A stretch of 64,000 nt of DNA from Streptomyces asoensis (GCF_016860545.1 NZ_BNEB01000002.1:434001-498000), one strand, 5' to 3'. Positions 48,058 to 57,814 are shown, counted from the stretch's first letter. The notes: generated by a model from the letters alone, not told the origin. Numbers and translations are program-made.

Positions 48058-50871
48058 ATGACAGAGGATCTCTCACCGGCCGAGCGGTACACGGCAGCAC
48101 GTAAGCGCGCTGTCGAGCAGGCCACCGCGCTCGCGTCCTTCCGCGAGATGTACGACTTCGGTCTCGACCCCTTCCAGATCGAGGCCTGTGAGGCACTCGA
48201 GGCGGGCAAGGGCGTCCTGGTGGCCGCCCCCACCGGCTCGGGGAAGACGATCGTGGGCGAGTTCGCCGTCCACCTCGCCCTCCTCCAGGGCAAGAAGTGC
48301 TTCTACACGACGCCCATCAAGGCGCTCTCGAACCAGAAGTACGCCGACCTGAGCCGGCGCTACGGCAGCGACAAGGTCGGCCTGCTCACCGGCGACAACA
48401 GCGTCAACTCCGACGCCCCGGTGGTCGTGATGACCACCGAGGTGCTGCGGAACATGCTGTACGCCGGTTCGCAGACGCTGCTCGGTCTGGGCTACGTGGT
48501 GATGGACGAGGTGCACTACCTCTCCGACCGCTTCCGGGGCGCCGTGTGGGAGGAGGTGATCATCCACCTCCCCGAGTCGGTCACCCTGGTCTCGCTGTCG
48601 GCGACGGTGTCCAACGCCGAGGAGTTCGGCGACTGGCTCGACACCGTGCGCGGGGACACCGAGGTGATCGTCTCCGAGCACCGGCCCGTGCCGCTGTTCC
48701 AGCACGTGCTCGCCGGGCGGCGGATGTACGACCTCTTCGAGGAGGGCGAGGGCCAGCGCAGGGCCGTCAACCCCGACCTCGCCCGGCTGGCCCGCATGGA
48801 GGCCAGCCGGCCCTCCTACCAGGACCGCAGACGCGGCCGCGCCATGCGCGAGGCCGACCGTGAGCGCGAGCGCAGGCAGCGCTCCCGGGTGTGGACCCCG
48901 GGACGGCCCGAGGTCATCGAGCGGCTCGACGCGGCGGGACTGCTGCCCGCCATCACCTTCATCTTCAGCCGGGCCGCCTGCGAGGCCGCGGTCCAGCAGT
49001 GCCTGTACGCGGGCCTGCGGCTCAACGACGAGGACGCCCGGGCCGAGGTCCGTGCCCTGGTCGAGGAGCGCACCGCCGCCATCCCCCACGAGGACCTGCA
49101 CGTCCTCGGGTACTACGAGTGGCTGGAGGGCCTGGAGCGCGGGATCGCCGCCCACCACGCCGGCATGCTGCCGACCTTCAAGGAGGTCGTCGAGGAACTG
49201 TTCGTACGGGGCCTGGTCAAGGCCGTCTTCGCCACCGAGACGCTCGCCCTCGGCATCAACATGCCCGCCCGTTCCGTGGTGCTCGAAAAGCTCGTCAAGT
49301 GGAACGGCGAGCAGCACGCCGACATCACACCCGGCGAGTACACCCAGCTCACCGGGCGCGCGGGCCGGCGCGGCATCGACGTCGAGGGACACGCGGTCGT
49401 GCTGTGGCAGCGCGCGATGAGCCCCGAGCACCTGGCCGGGCTCGCGGGCACCCGCACCTACCCGCTGCGCTCCAGCTTCAAGCCGTCGTACAACATGGCG
49501 GTCAACCTGGTCGAGCAGTTCGGGCGGCACCGCTCGCGCGAGCTGCTGGAGACCTCGTTCGCGCAGTTCCAGGCCGACCGGTCGGTGGTCGGGATCTCGC
49601 GGCAGGTGCAGCGCAACGAGGAGGGGCTCGACGGCTACAAGGCCTCCATGACCTGCCACCTCGGCGACTTCGAGGAGTACGCGCGGCTGCGCCGCGACCT
49701 CAAGGACCGCGAGACCGAACTGGCCAAGCAGGGTGCGGCGCAGCGCCGTACCGAGGCCGCCGTGGCGCTGGAGAAGCTCAAGCCGGGTGACGTCATCCAC
49801 GTGCCCACCGGCAAGTACGCCGGTCTCGCGCTGGTGCTCGATCCGGGCCTGCCCGCCGGGCGGGCCAACGGCCACCGCGGTTTCGACCAGCACGACGGGC
49901 CGCGGCCGCTGGTGCTCACCGCCGAGCGGCAGGTCAAGCGGCTCGCCTCGATCGACTTCCCGGTGCCGGTCGAGGCGCTGGACCGGATGCGCATCCCGAA
50001 GACGTTCAACGCCCGCTCGCCGCAGTCCCGCCGCGATCTCGCCTCCGCGCTGCGCACCAAGGCCGGGCACATCCCGCCGGAGCGGGCCCGCAAGCAGCGC
50101 TCGCAGGCGGCCGACGACCGGGAGATCGCCCGGCTGCGCACCGCGATCCGCGCCCACCCCTGTCACGGCTGCTCCGACCGTGAGGACCACGCCCGCTGGG
50201 CCGAGCGCTACCACCGGCTGCTGCGGGACACCTCCCAGCTGGAGCGCCGGATCGAGGGCCGCACCAACACGATCGCGCGCACCTTCGACCGGATCGTTGC
50301 GCTGCTGACCGAGCTGGACTACCTGCGGGGCAACGAGGTCACCGAGCACGGCAAGCGGCTCGCCCGGCTCTACGGCGAGCTCGACCTCCTCGCCAGCGAA
50401 TGCCTGCGGGCCGGCGTCTGGGAGGGGCTGGCCCCGGCCGAACTGGCCGCCTGCGTCTCGGCGCTGGTCTACGAGTCGCGGGCCGGGGACGACGCGATGG
50501 CGCCGAAGCTGCCCTCGGGCAAGGCGAAGGCCGCGCTCGGCGAGATGGTGCGCATCTGGGGCCGGCTGGACGCCCTGGAGGAGGACTTCCGGATCCGGCA
50601 GACCGAGGGCGTGGGACAGCGTGAGCCCGATCTCGGGTTCGCCTGGTCGGCCTACATGTGGGCCTCGGGCAAGAGCCTCGACGAGGTGCTGCGCGAGGCG
50701 GAGATGCCGGCCGGTGACTTCGTGCGCTGGTGCAAGCAGGTCATCGACGTGCTCGGGCAGATCGCCGCGGCGGCTCCGGCCTCCAGCGGTGGCTCGACGG
50801 TGGCGAAGAACGCCCGCAAGGCGGTCGAGGAGCTGCTGCGCGGAGTCGTGGCCTACTCGTCCGTGGGGTGA
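48058..50871 (+). CDS. helY: Ski2/Mtr4-like RNA helicase HelY
   Basis: A 937-residue superfamily 2 helicase. Walker A APTGSGKT is near residue 62 and the DEVH box (VMDEVHYLSDRFRG) near 148. The C-terminal helicase lobe contains TGRAGRRGID, and a long C-terminal region resembles the DSHCT domain. The layout matches HelY of Mycobacterium tuberculosis, which also lies near tatC and pafC. I start at the ATG at 48058 (MTEDLSPAERYTA). It probably works in RNA turnover. Confidence 0.94.
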   Translation: MTEDLSPAERYTAARKRAVEQATALASFREMYDFGLDPFQIEACEALEAGKGVLVAAPTGSGKTIVGEFAVHLALLQGKKCFYTTPIKALSNQKYADLSRRYGSDKVGLLTGDNSVNSDAPVVVMTTEVLRNMLYAGSQTLLGLGYVVMDEVHYLSDRFRGAVWEEVIIHLPESVTLVSLSATVSNAEEFGDWLDTVRGDTEVIVSEHRPVPLFQHVLAGRRMYDLFEEGEGQRRAVNPDLARLARMEASRPSYQDRRRGRAMREADRERERRQRSRVWTPGRPEVIERLDAAGLLPAITFIFSRAACEAAVQQCLYAGLRLNDEDARAEVRALVEERTAAIPHEDLHVLGYYEWLEGLERGIAAHHAGMLPTFKEVVEELFVRGLVKAVFATETLALGINMPARSVVLEKLVKWNGEQHADITPGEYTQLTGRAGRRGIDVEGHAVVLWQRAMSPEHLAGLAGTRTYPLRSSFKPSYNMAVNLVEQFGRHRSRELLETSFAQFQADRSVVGISRQVQRNEEGLDGYKASMTCHLGDFEEYARLRRDLKDRETELAKQGAAQRRTEAAVALEKLKPGDVIHVPTGKYAGLALVLDPGLPAGRANGHRGFDQHDGPRPLVLTAERQVKRLASIDFPVPVEALDRMRIPKTFNARSPQSRRDLASALRTKAGHIPPERARKQRSQAADDREIARLRTAIRAHPCHGCSDREDHARWAERYHRLLRDTSQLERRIEGRTNTIARTFDRIVALLTELDYLRGNEVTEHGKRLARLYGELDLLASECLRAGVWEGLAPAELAACVSALVYESRAGDDAMAPKLPSGKAKAALGEMVRIWGRLDALEEDFRIRQTEGVGQREPDLGFAWSAYMWASGKSLDEVLREAEMPAGDFVRWCKQVIDVLGQIAAAAPASSGGSTVAKNARKAVEELLRGVVAYSSVG

Positions 50872-50914
50872 TCGAGTCCGGCGGCGGTGACGGAGCCGTC
50901 CGCCCCCGCGCCTC

Positions 50915-50962
50915 ATCAGGGGCTGGGGGGCCGTACTTCGGTACGGCCCCCCAGCCCCTGAT
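50915..50962. terminator. Bidirectional terminator between helY and atzF
   Basis: A 22-bp perfect stem (50915-50936 with 50941-50962) closes a TTCG tetraloop. Its right end touches the stop codon of the minus-strand allophanate hydrolase gene. Confidence 0.93.
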
Positions 50963-52629
50963 CATTTCTGGTCCGGGCGCGCGTCGAGATACGCGCGCCA
51001 GCTCCCGTACGCGGTGACGTCCTGCGCGCCGGTGAGGGCGGACGGCTCGCAGAGGAAGCCGGGGACCTGGTCGCCGTCCGCGAGTTCGACGCGGCCCAGG
51101 GCCATCGGGCGGGGGAGCGCGGCGAGCAGCCGGCCCAGTCCCTCCGCCGGGAGGCGCCAGATCTCCACCTCGATCGCGGCGCCGCCGTCGCCGGTGTGCA
51201 CGAGCCCCGGCTTGGGCGGGGCCGTGCGCAGGGCGTGCAGGCGGTACACCGGGGCGGTCGTGGTGGTGCGGTCCAGTACCGCGCCCAGGGAGAGCAGTTG
51301 TGGGTTCAGGGGCTGCCCGGTCAGATGGGCGCCCGCCACGGCGAGGCGGACCGGCGGTCGCAGCAGGGCCGCGACGCGCGTGAGGCGTTCGTCCGTGAAG
51401 GCCGGGCCGATCAGCATCACGCCGAAGGGGAGGCCGTCCACCTCACCGGCCGGGACGGCGGCCGCCGCCAGGTCGAAGAGGTTCGTGGAGTTGGTGAAAC
51501 GGCCCAGACGGGCGTTGGCGCCCAGCGGGTCGGCGGCCACCTCGGCGAGGGTGGGGTGCCCGGGGGCGGTGGGCAGCAGCAGGGCGTCGCAGTCGGCGAG
51601 GCCGGCCACGGCGCGGGTGCGCAGGGCGGCCAGCCGGGCGGTGTCCGCGTGGAGCCGGTGGGCGGGGACGTCCCTGGCCCGGGTGATGATGCCGGCGACC
51701 GTCGGGTCCAGCCCTTCGCCGCCCTGGTCGGTCAACTTGTCGACAAAGGCGCCCACGGCGGTGTAGCGCTCGGCGACGAACGCGCCCTCGTAGAGCATCG
51801 CCGCGGCCTCGGTGAAAGGGGTGAGGTCGATCCCGTGGATCTCGGCCCCGGCCGCCTCCAGACGCCGTACGGCCTCCTCGTAGGCCTGCGCCCAGCCCTC
51901 GTCCAGTTCGCCGAGCTGTTCGCGGGGCGGGACGGCGACGCGCCAGGGGCCCGGCGGGCGGGCCGGGAGCGCGGGAAGGGCGCGGCCGGCCGGGGAGGCC
52001 ATGTGGGCCAGGGCCTGTTCGGCCTCGGGGAGGGTGCGGGCGAACACCGTCACGCAGTCCAGCGAGGCGCAGGCCGGGACGACGCCTGCGGTGGGGACCA
52101 GCCCCCGGGTGGGCTTCAGGCCGACGATGCCGTTGAAGGCGGCCGGGACGCGTCCCGAGCCGGCCGTGTCGGTGCCGAGGGCCAGGTCGGCGATGCCGAG
52201 GGCCACGGCGACGGCCGAACCGGAGCTGGAACCGCCGCTCACGCGCGCGGGGTCGACGGCGCCGCGGACCGCGCCGTGCGGGGAGCGGGTGCCCACCAGG
52301 CCGGTGGCGAACTGGTCGAGGTTCGTGGTGCCGAGCACCAGCGCGCCGGCCGCCCGCAGACGGGCGACGGCCGGGGCGTCGGCGGCCGGCTCGTAGGCGT
52401 AGGCAGGGCAGCCCGCGGTGGTGGGCAGCCCGGCCACGTCGATGTTCCCCTTCACGGCGAGCAGCCGGCCGGCGAGCGGGAGGCGTTCGCCCCGCGCCAG
52501 CCGTTCGTCGAGCCCGCGGGCCTCCGCCTCGACGTCCGCGAGCGGCCGCAGGTCGATCCAGATCTCCGGCCGGTCCACGGCCTCGATGCGGGCGTAGGCG
52601 GCGCGGACGCGGGACACGGTCGTGGACAT
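50962..52629 (-). CDS. atzF: Allophanate hydrolase
   Basis: This enzyme splits allophanate to ammonia and CO2, the last step of carboxylase-dependent urea or guanidine breakdown. The 555-residue amidase-signature protein shows the Ser-Ser-Lys triad region: AVKGNID (Lys near residue 60) and VSGGSSSGSAVAVALG. A C-terminal domain (about 440-555) of the AtzF type handles product decarboxylation. It lies 81 bases after the carboxylase gene in the same operon, with an AAGGAG ribosome site. The order after a carboxylase and two DUF1989 genes fits guanidine catabolism. Confidence 0.92.
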   Translation of the reverse strand: MSTTVSRVRAAYARIEAVDRPEIWIDLRPLADVEAEARGLDERLARGERLPLAGRLLAVKGNIDVAGLPTTAGCPAYAYEPAADAPAVARLRAAGALVLGTTNLDQFATGLVGTRSPHGAVRGAVDPARVSGGSSSGSAVAVALGIADLALGTDTAGSGRVPAAFNGIVGLKPTRGLVPTAGVVPACASLDCVTVFARTLPEAEQALAHMASPAGRALPALPARPPGPWRVAVPPREQLGELDEGWAQAYEEAVRRLEAAGAEIHGIDLTPFTEAAAMLYEGAFVAERYTAVGAFVDKLTDQGGEGLDPTVAGIITRARDVPAHRLHADTARLAALRTRAVAGLADCDALLLPTAPGHPTLAEVAADPLGANARLGRFTNSTNLFDLAAAAVPAGEVDGLPFGVMLIGPAFTDERLTRVAALLRPPVRLAVAGAHLTGQPLNPQLLSLGAVLDRTTTTAPVYRLHALRTAPPKPGLVHTGDGGAAIEVEIWRLPAEGLGRLLAALPRPMALGRVELADGDQVPGFLCEPSALTGAQDVTAYGSWRAYLDARPDQK

Positions 52630-52710
52630 GGGGGCTCCTTGCGTGGTGTCGGCCCGTTCCGCGGCATCGGCCCGGTCCTCGAGGTCGGCTCTGTCGGGGG
52701 TGCGGCGCGG

Positions 52711-55700
52711 TCAGCCCGCGGCCGGGGCCAGGACGAGCAGTGCCGTGCCCGCCTCGACCTGGTCGCCGGGCCGGGCCAGGAGCTGTGCCACCACGCCGTC
52801 GGCCGGCGCGTGGACCCTGGACTCCATCTTCATCGCCTCCAGGGCGAGCAGCGGCTGCCCCGCCGTCACCTCGTCCCCGGCCGAGACGTTCACCTGCCAC
52901 ACGGAGGCCGCGAACTCGGCCTCGACCAGACGGCCGCCCGGCGGCACGGCCACCTCGGCCGGGGGAGAGGGCGGCGCGGCGGCGGCCGCCGCCCGGGTGA
53001 ACTCGCCCGCCGCCTCCCAGGCGTCCCGCTCCCTCGCGAACGCCGTCTGCTGGCGGGACCGGAACTCGGCTATCGGCGCCGCGTTGTCGTCGAGGAAGGC
53101 CTGGTACGCGGCGAGCGAGAAGGTGCCCTCCTCGACGCGCGGCACGAAACGGCCCGAGGTGATGTCCGCCCGCAGTTCGAGGAGTTCGTCCGCGTCGACC
53201 GGATACCAGCGGATCCGGTCGAAGAAGCGCAGCAGCCAGGGCGAGCCGGGGGCGAACGCTCCGCGCTGCTGCCAGGGCGACCACACCTGGGTCGTGCGGC
53301 CCACGAACTGGTAGCCGCCCGGTCCCTCCATGCCGTAGACGCACAGGTAGGCCCCGCCGATGCCCACCGAGTTCTCGGCCGTCCAGGTGCGCGCCGGGTT
53401 GTACTTCGTGGTCACCAGGCGGTGGCGCGGGTCCAGGGGGGTGGCCACCGGGGCGCCGAGGTAGACGTCGCCCAGGCCCAGGACCAGGTACTCGGCCGCG
53501 AACACCGTGTCGTAGACGTCGGCCACCGTGGCCAGGCCGTTGACCCGGCGGATGAACTCGATGTTCCAGGGGCACCAGGGCGCGTCGTCGCGGACGCCCG
53601 CCATGTAGCGGGCGATGGCCTCGCGGGTCGCCGGGTCGTCCCAGGACAGCGGGAGGTGCACGGTCCGGGACGGCACGACCAGCTGGTCGGTGGGCGGCAG
53701 GGCCGCCGTCATGTCCCGCACGGTGGCGAGGAGTTCGGCCTGCGGGAGGAGGCCCGGGTCGGCGCGGATCTGGAGCGAGCGGATGCCGGGGGTGAGGTCG
53801 GTGACACCGGTGAGGTCGGCCGCGGCCACCGCCTCCATCAGCGCGTGGACCCGCATGCGCAGTGCCAGGTCCAGCTGGAGCGGCCCGAACTCGACCAGCA
53901 GGTTGTCGTCGCCGCTGCGTCGGTAGGTCACGTCGCCGTCGCGGGCCAGCACACCCCCGTCGACGATCCCGGGACGCGGCGCGCCGTCCACGTCCACCGG
54001 CGCGAAGCGCACCGTGTCGCCCGGCCGCAGCTGGCCCAGCTTCCAGCGCTCGGAGCTGTGCACGGTCGCCGGGCACACGAAGCCGCCGAGGGAGGGGCCG
54101 TCCGGGCCGAGCAGCACGGGCATGTCCCCCGTGTAGTCGACGGCGCCGACGGAGTAGGGGGTGTCGTGGATGTTGGACGGGTGCAGTCCCGCCTCGCCGC
54201 CGTCGGTGCGGGCCCAGCGCGGCTTGGGGCCGACCAGGCGGACGCCGGTGCGGGCCGAGTTGAAGTGGACCTTCCAGTCGGCGGCGTAGAAGTCGTGGAT
54301 GTCGTCCTCGGTGAAGAACTCCGGTGCCGCGTGCGGGCCTTCGACCGCCCCGATGTGCCAGACCGCGGCGAACTCCGGGCGGGCGGGCCGCGGGCGGTCC
54401 GGGGCGACGGTGGTGTCCTCGGCGGGCGTCCCGCCGTGCAGGACGTCGCCGGTGCGCAGCGCGCGCCCGCCGTGACCGCCGAAGCCGCCCAGCGTGAAGG
54501 TGGCGGCGCTGCCCAGGAACGCGGGGACGTCCAGGCCGCCCGCGAACAGGACGTAGGTGCGCAGACCGTGGACGTCGGGCGCGCCGATCTCCAGCAGGCT
54601 CCCGGCCGGGACGGTCACCGGCTCCCACTGCTGCGTCGGTGCGCCGTCCACGGTGACCGGCGCGGGCGCCCCCGTCACACACACGGTCGTGGCACGCGAG
54701 AAGCGCAGGGCGGGGCCCTGGAGGGTGCACTCCAGGCCCGGGGCGCCCTCGGGGTTGCCGAGCGCCAGGTTGCCGAGGCGGAACGAGCGGTCGTCCATGG
54801 GGCCGGACGGCGGGACGCCGACCTGCCAGTGCCCGACGCGGCCCGGCCAGTCCTGCACGGTGGTCAGCGTGCCGCCGGAGACGACGTCGACCCGGGGGGT
54901 CGGATCGGTGACGGTGGCGAGGGTCGCCGTGGAGTGCGCCGCCGCCGTGAACCGGGGGTCCGCCAGCGCCGCCCGCACCAGCCCGAGGTTCGTCTCGATG
55001 CCGTCGACACGGGTGCGGGCCAGAGCCTCGTCGAGGCGGCGCAGCGCGTGCTCGCGGTCCGGGCCGTACGCGATCACCTTGGCGAGCATCGGGTCGTACG
55101 ACGTCGTGACCTCGGTGCCGGTCTCCACCCAGCCGTCGACACGGACCCCGGCCGGGAACTCGACCCGCGTCAGCAGGCCCGCGCCGGGCCGGTGCCCGCG
55201 GCTCGGGTCCTCCGCGTAGAGCCGTGCCTCGACGGCGTGGCCGCGCGGGGCGCCGGGGTCGCGTACGACGTCCCGCTCGCCGCGCGCCAGGCGCAGCATC
55301 CAGTCGACGAGGTCGACGCCGTAGATCTCCTCGGTGACCGGGTGTTCCACCTGGAGGCGGGTGTTGACCTCCAGGAACCAGGCCTCCTCGCGGGCGGCGT
55401 CGTAGACGAACTCGACGGTCCCGGCGGAGCGGTAGCCGACGGAGGCGCACAGGTCGTGCGCCCCGGCCGCCAGTTGCTTGCGGATGTGCGGGGGCAGACC
55501 GGGGGCGGGGGCCTCCTCCACGACCTTCTGGTTGCGTCGTTGCAGCGAGCAGTCGCGGTCGCCGAGGGTGACGACCCGGCCCGCGCCGTCACCGAAGACC
55601 TGCACCTCGACATGGCGGGCGTGCTCGACGAGCCGTTCCAGGAAGACGCCGGCCGAGGAGAAGGAGGCTGCGGCGACACGCTGGACGCGTTCCCAGGCGT

Positions 55701-56235
55701 CGGTCAGCTCGCCGGCCGAGCGGCAGGCCGACATCCCGATGCCGCCGCCCCCGCCGGTGGCCTTCAGCATGACCGGGTAGCCGATGCGACGGGCCTGCTC
55801 CAGCGCCTCGGGCAGGTCCGCCAGGAGTCCGGTGCCGGGCGCCAGGGGCACCCCCGCGGCCTCGGCCGCCGCCCGCGCCGTGTGCTTGGCGCCGAACAGG
55901 TCCAGCTGCTCCGGGGTCGGGCCGACGAAGACGATCCCCGCGTCGGCGCAGCGGCGCGCGAAGGCGGCGTCCTCGGAGAGGAATCCGTAGCCGGGGTGGA
56001 TCGCTCCCGCGCCGGTGTCCGCGGCCGCTCGCAGGACCAGGCCGGCGTCGAGGTAGGACTCCTTCGCCGGTGCGGGGCCGAGGCGTACGGCTTCGTCGGC
56101 GAGCCGGACATGGGGCGCCGAGCGGTCGGGGTCGGAGTACACCGCGACCGTGCGCAGGCCCAGCGCGCGGGCCGAGCGGATGATCCGGACGGCTATCTCG
56201 CCCCGGTTGGCGACCAGCAGCTTGTCGAAGGTCAT
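52711..56235 (-). CDS. Biotin-dependent urea/guanidine carboxylase
   Basis: The 1174-residue multidomain enzyme has an N-terminal biotin carboxylase (about 1-450, with KATGGGGGIGMS and EVNTRLQVEHPVTEE) and a KipI/KipA-type carboxyltransferase region (about 460-1080, including PPSGPMDDRSFRLGN). A C-terminal biotinyl domain has LEAMKMES as the biotinylation motif. Such enzymes were named urea carboxylase; many that sit beside two DUF1989 genes are now known to act on guanidine. The ATG at 56235 overlaps the stop of the upstream gene by 4 bases; a longer frame to 56595 lies inside that gene. The substrate cannot be decided from the motifs I can see. Confidence 0.9.
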   Translation of the reverse strand: MTFDKLLVANRGEIAVRIIRSARALGLRTVAVYSDPDRSAPHVRLADEAVRLGPAPAKESYLDAGLVLRAAADTGAGAIHPGYGFLSEDAAFARRCADAGIVFVGPTPEQLDLFGAKHTARAAAEAAGVPLAPGTGLLADLPEALEQARRIGYPVMLKATGGGGGIGMSACRSAGELTDAWERVQRVAAASFSSAGVFLERLVEHARHVEVQVFGDGAGRVVTLGDRDCSLQRRNQKVVEEAPAPGLPPHIRKQLAAGAHDLCASVGYRSAGTVEFVYDAAREEAWFLEVNTRLQVEHPVTEEIYGVDLVDWMLRLARGERDVVRDPGAPRGHAVEARLYAEDPSRGHRPGAGLLTRVEFPAGVRVDGWVETGTEVTTSYDPMLAKVIAYGPDREHALRRLDEALARTRVDGIETNLGLVRAALADPRFTAAAHSTATLATVTDPTPRVDVVSGGTLTTVQDWPGRVGHWQVGVPPSGPMDDRSFRLGNLALGNPEGAPGLECTLQGPALRFSRATTVCVTGAPAPVTVDGAPTQQWEPVTVPAGSLLEIGAPDVHGLRTYVLFAGGLDVPAFLGSAATFTLGGFGGHGGRALRTGDVLHGGTPAEDTTVAPDRPRPARPEFAAVWHIGAVEGPHAAPEFFTEDDIHDFYAADWKVHFNSARTGVRLVGPKPRWARTDGGEAGLHPSNIHDTPYSVGAVDYTGDMPVLLGPDGPSLGGFVCPATVHSSERWKLGQLRPGDTVRFAPVDVDGAPRPGIVDGGVLARDGDVTYRRSGDDNLLVEFGPLQLDLALRMRVHALMEAVAAADLTGVTDLTPGIRSLQIRADPGLLPQAELLATVRDMTAALPPTDQLVVPSRTVHLPLSWDDPATREAIARYMAGVRDDAPWCPWNIEFIRRVNGLATVADVYDTVFAAEYLVLGLGDVYLGAPVATPLDPRHRLVTTKYNPARTWTAENSVGIGGAYLCVYGMEGPGGYQFVGRTTQVWSPWQQRGAFAPGSPWLLRFFDRIRWYPVDADELLELRADITSGRFVPRVEEGTFSLAAYQAFLDDNAAPIAEFRSRQQTAFARERDAWEAAGEFTRAAAAAAPPSPPAEVAVPPGGRLVEAEFAASVWQVNVSAGDEVTAGQPLLALEAMKMESRVHAPADGVVAQLLARPGDQVEAGTALLVLAPAAG

Positions 56236-56930
56236 CCCGCGTCCCCGTCCCGTGCGCTGCCGCTGCCACTGCCGCTGCCGCTGCCGCTGCCGCTGTCGTG
56301 CGTGCCGTCCGTGTCGTGTTCCGCGTCCCGGTCGGGCCCGGTGATCGTCATCTCCACCGCCGTCGGTTCGAAGCCGTTGCAGGGGTTGTTGATCTGGGGG
56401 CAGTTGGAGACCAGGACCAGGACGTCCCGCCGGGCGCGCAGGGTGAGGGAGAGGCCCGGAGCGGAGAGCCCGTCGACGATGCCGAGGGTGCCGTCCTTCT
56501 CGACCGGCACGTTCATGTACCAGTTGATGTTGGAGACCAGGTCCCGCTTGCCGAGGCCGTACCGGGCGCCCTCGGCGAGGAAGTTGTCCACGCACGCGTG
56601 CTGCGCGAACGTGTGGTGGCCGTAGCGCAGGGTGTTGGACTCCTTGGAGCAGGCGCCGCCTACGGTGTCGTGGCGGCCCACGTCGTCACGGACCACGGTC
56701 ATCAGCGGGGTGTGCTCGCTGGACATCAGCACGCTGCCCGTGGTGAGGAAGATGCCGCCCCGGGCCTGGACGGTGTCGGGCGCGCTGTAGCGCACGGACG
56801 TGTCGTGGGCGTCGTAGACGAGGAAGTCGACGGCCTGGTTGCCGTGCAGGTCGGTGATGGTCAGCGTCTCGCCCTCACGGACGACGGCGGACCAGGCGGC
56901 GCGGGCCGCGACCACGGATCGTGTGCTCAT
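56232..56930 (-). CDS. DUF1989 protein, probable carboxyguanidine deiminase subunit
   Basis: A 232-residue DUF1989 (urea carboxylase-associated) protein with the family core ITDLHGNQAVDFLVYDAHD and the metal-site segment GACSKESNTLRYGHHTFAQHAC. Paired DUF1989 proteins in carboxylase operons have been shown elsewhere to form carboxyguanidine deiminase (CgdAB), which releases ammonia and leaves allophanate. The last 25 residues are an acidic (Ser-Gly)n tail encoded by GCTGCC repeats (about 56255-56295). It overlaps both neighbours by 4 bases. Which subunit it is cannot be told here. Confidence 0.82.
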   Translation of the reverse strand: MSTRSVVAARAAWSAVVREGETLTITDLHGNQAVDFLVYDAHDTSVRYSAPDTVQARGGIFLTTGSVLMSSEHTPLMTVVRDDVGRHDTVGGACSKESNTLRYGHHTFAQHACVDNFLAEGARYGLGKRDLVSNINWYMNVPVEKDGTLGIVDGLSAPGLSLTLRARRDVLVLVSNCPQINNPCNGFEPTAVEMTITGPDRDAEHDTDGTHDSGSGSGSGSGSGSARDGDAG

Positions 56931-57754
56931 GCGAGCCCCCTGGCGGCGAGGAACTCGGCGGTGTTGAGGAAGGCGCGGCGGCCCTCGGGGGTGGCGTCCC
57001 ACAGCGGGTCGTCCGGCCCGGTGGGCGCGGCCCGCCAGGCGAGGACCTCCAGCGGGCTGCTGACGTAGTGCGGCCGGTCGTCGGCCGGGTGCGGCACGTT
57101 GGCGATCAGGACCGTCACGTCCTGCTCGGCGCGCAGGGTGACGCTGCCGCCCGGGCCCGCCGAACCGGTGAAGTCGAGGGTGCCGTCCTCGCGTACCCGC
57201 ACCCCCTGGAAGAAGGAGAGCGACGGCGGCAGGTCGCGGGGCTCCAGGCCGTTCTTGGCGGCGGCCAGCTTGAACAGCTCCCGGCCGGCCGGGGACGGGG
57301 ACTGCGGGCTGCCGTCCCCGTAGCGCTCGGTGTTGCGCACGAGGGTGGAGGTGCCGCACAGGGCGTCGTGGCGACCCGAGGTGTCGGCGACCACGGAGGC
57401 CAGCACCCGGCCCTGGTCGGACAGCAGGAGCACGCCCTCGCCGAGGTAGGCGTTCCACTGGACCTTGACCGTGTCGGCGACGTTCAGCCGCTCCCAGGGC
57501 CGGCCGTCGGCGTACAGGAGCAGATGGGCGCAGGCGTCCCCGTGCGGGTCGGTGAGGCGGAGCTCGGTGCCGCGCGCGAGGACGCGGTGGGTGTAGTTGC
57601 CGCCCGCGACGGTCTCGGCCCACACCAGGTGGCCGGCCTCGCAGGGCGGGTCCGGCCAGTCGCGGGCCGGGACCACCGGCATCGCCTCGGCCCGGGCGCC
57701 CTCCTGCGCCCGGGCGTGGGCGCGCGCTCCGTACGTGGTCGCTGTCGCCGCCAT
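56927..57754 (-). CDS. DUF1989 protein, second probable carboxyguanidine deiminase subunit
   Basis: The 275-residue DUF1989 protein shares landmarks with its neighbour: TDPHGDACAHLLLYADGRPWERLN and CGTSTLVRNTERYGDGSPQS. It has an extra C-terminal segment. It is the first gene of the four-gene operon, and its ATG at 57754 faces a palindromic operator at 57793-57814. An alternative start inside the Ala/Arg-rich N-terminus (near residue 25) is possible. It probably pairs with the following DUF1989 protein. Confidence 0.82.
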   Translation of the reverse strand: MAATATTYGARAHARAQEGARAEAMPVVPARDWPDPPCEAGHLVWAETVAGGNYTHRVLARGTELRLTDPHGDACAHLLLYADGRPWERLNVADTVKVQWNAYLGEGVLLLSDQGRVLASVVADTSGRHDALCGTSTLVRNTERYGDGSPQSPSPAGRELFKLAAAKNGLEPRDLPPSLSFFQGVRVREDGTLDFTGSAGPGGSVTLRAEQDVTVLIANVPHPADDRPHYVSSPLEVLAWRAAPTGPDDPLWDATPEGRRAFLNTAEFLAARGLA

Positions 57755-57792
57755 TGCGGACCTCCGCAGCTCGGTTCCGTCGCTGTCGCGGT

Positions 57793-57814
57793 ATTTCTGT
57801 CGCCCGACAGAAAT
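57793..57814. promoter_or_regulatory. Perfect palindromic operator between DUF1989 operon and tetR
   Basis: ATTTCTGTCG (57793-57802) and CGACAGAAAT (57805-57814) form a 10-bp perfect inverted repeat around CC. It lies 39 bp upstream of the operon and 110 bp upstream of the TetR-family gene. Length and symmetry are typical of TetR-family operators. Confidence 0.75.

Noticed and set aside
56255..56297. Short GCTGCC tandem repeat as an independent repeat element
   Set aside because: It is in frame and encodes the Ser-Gly tail of the DUF1989 protein; it is a coding low-complexity run.
51196..56625. Very long plus-strand open frame of about 1800 codons opposite the carboxylase and hydrolase genes
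   Set aside because: It is antisense to two well-supported enzymes; GC-rich third positions leave opposite frames open. It shows repetitive Gly/Arg/Val composition and no domain.
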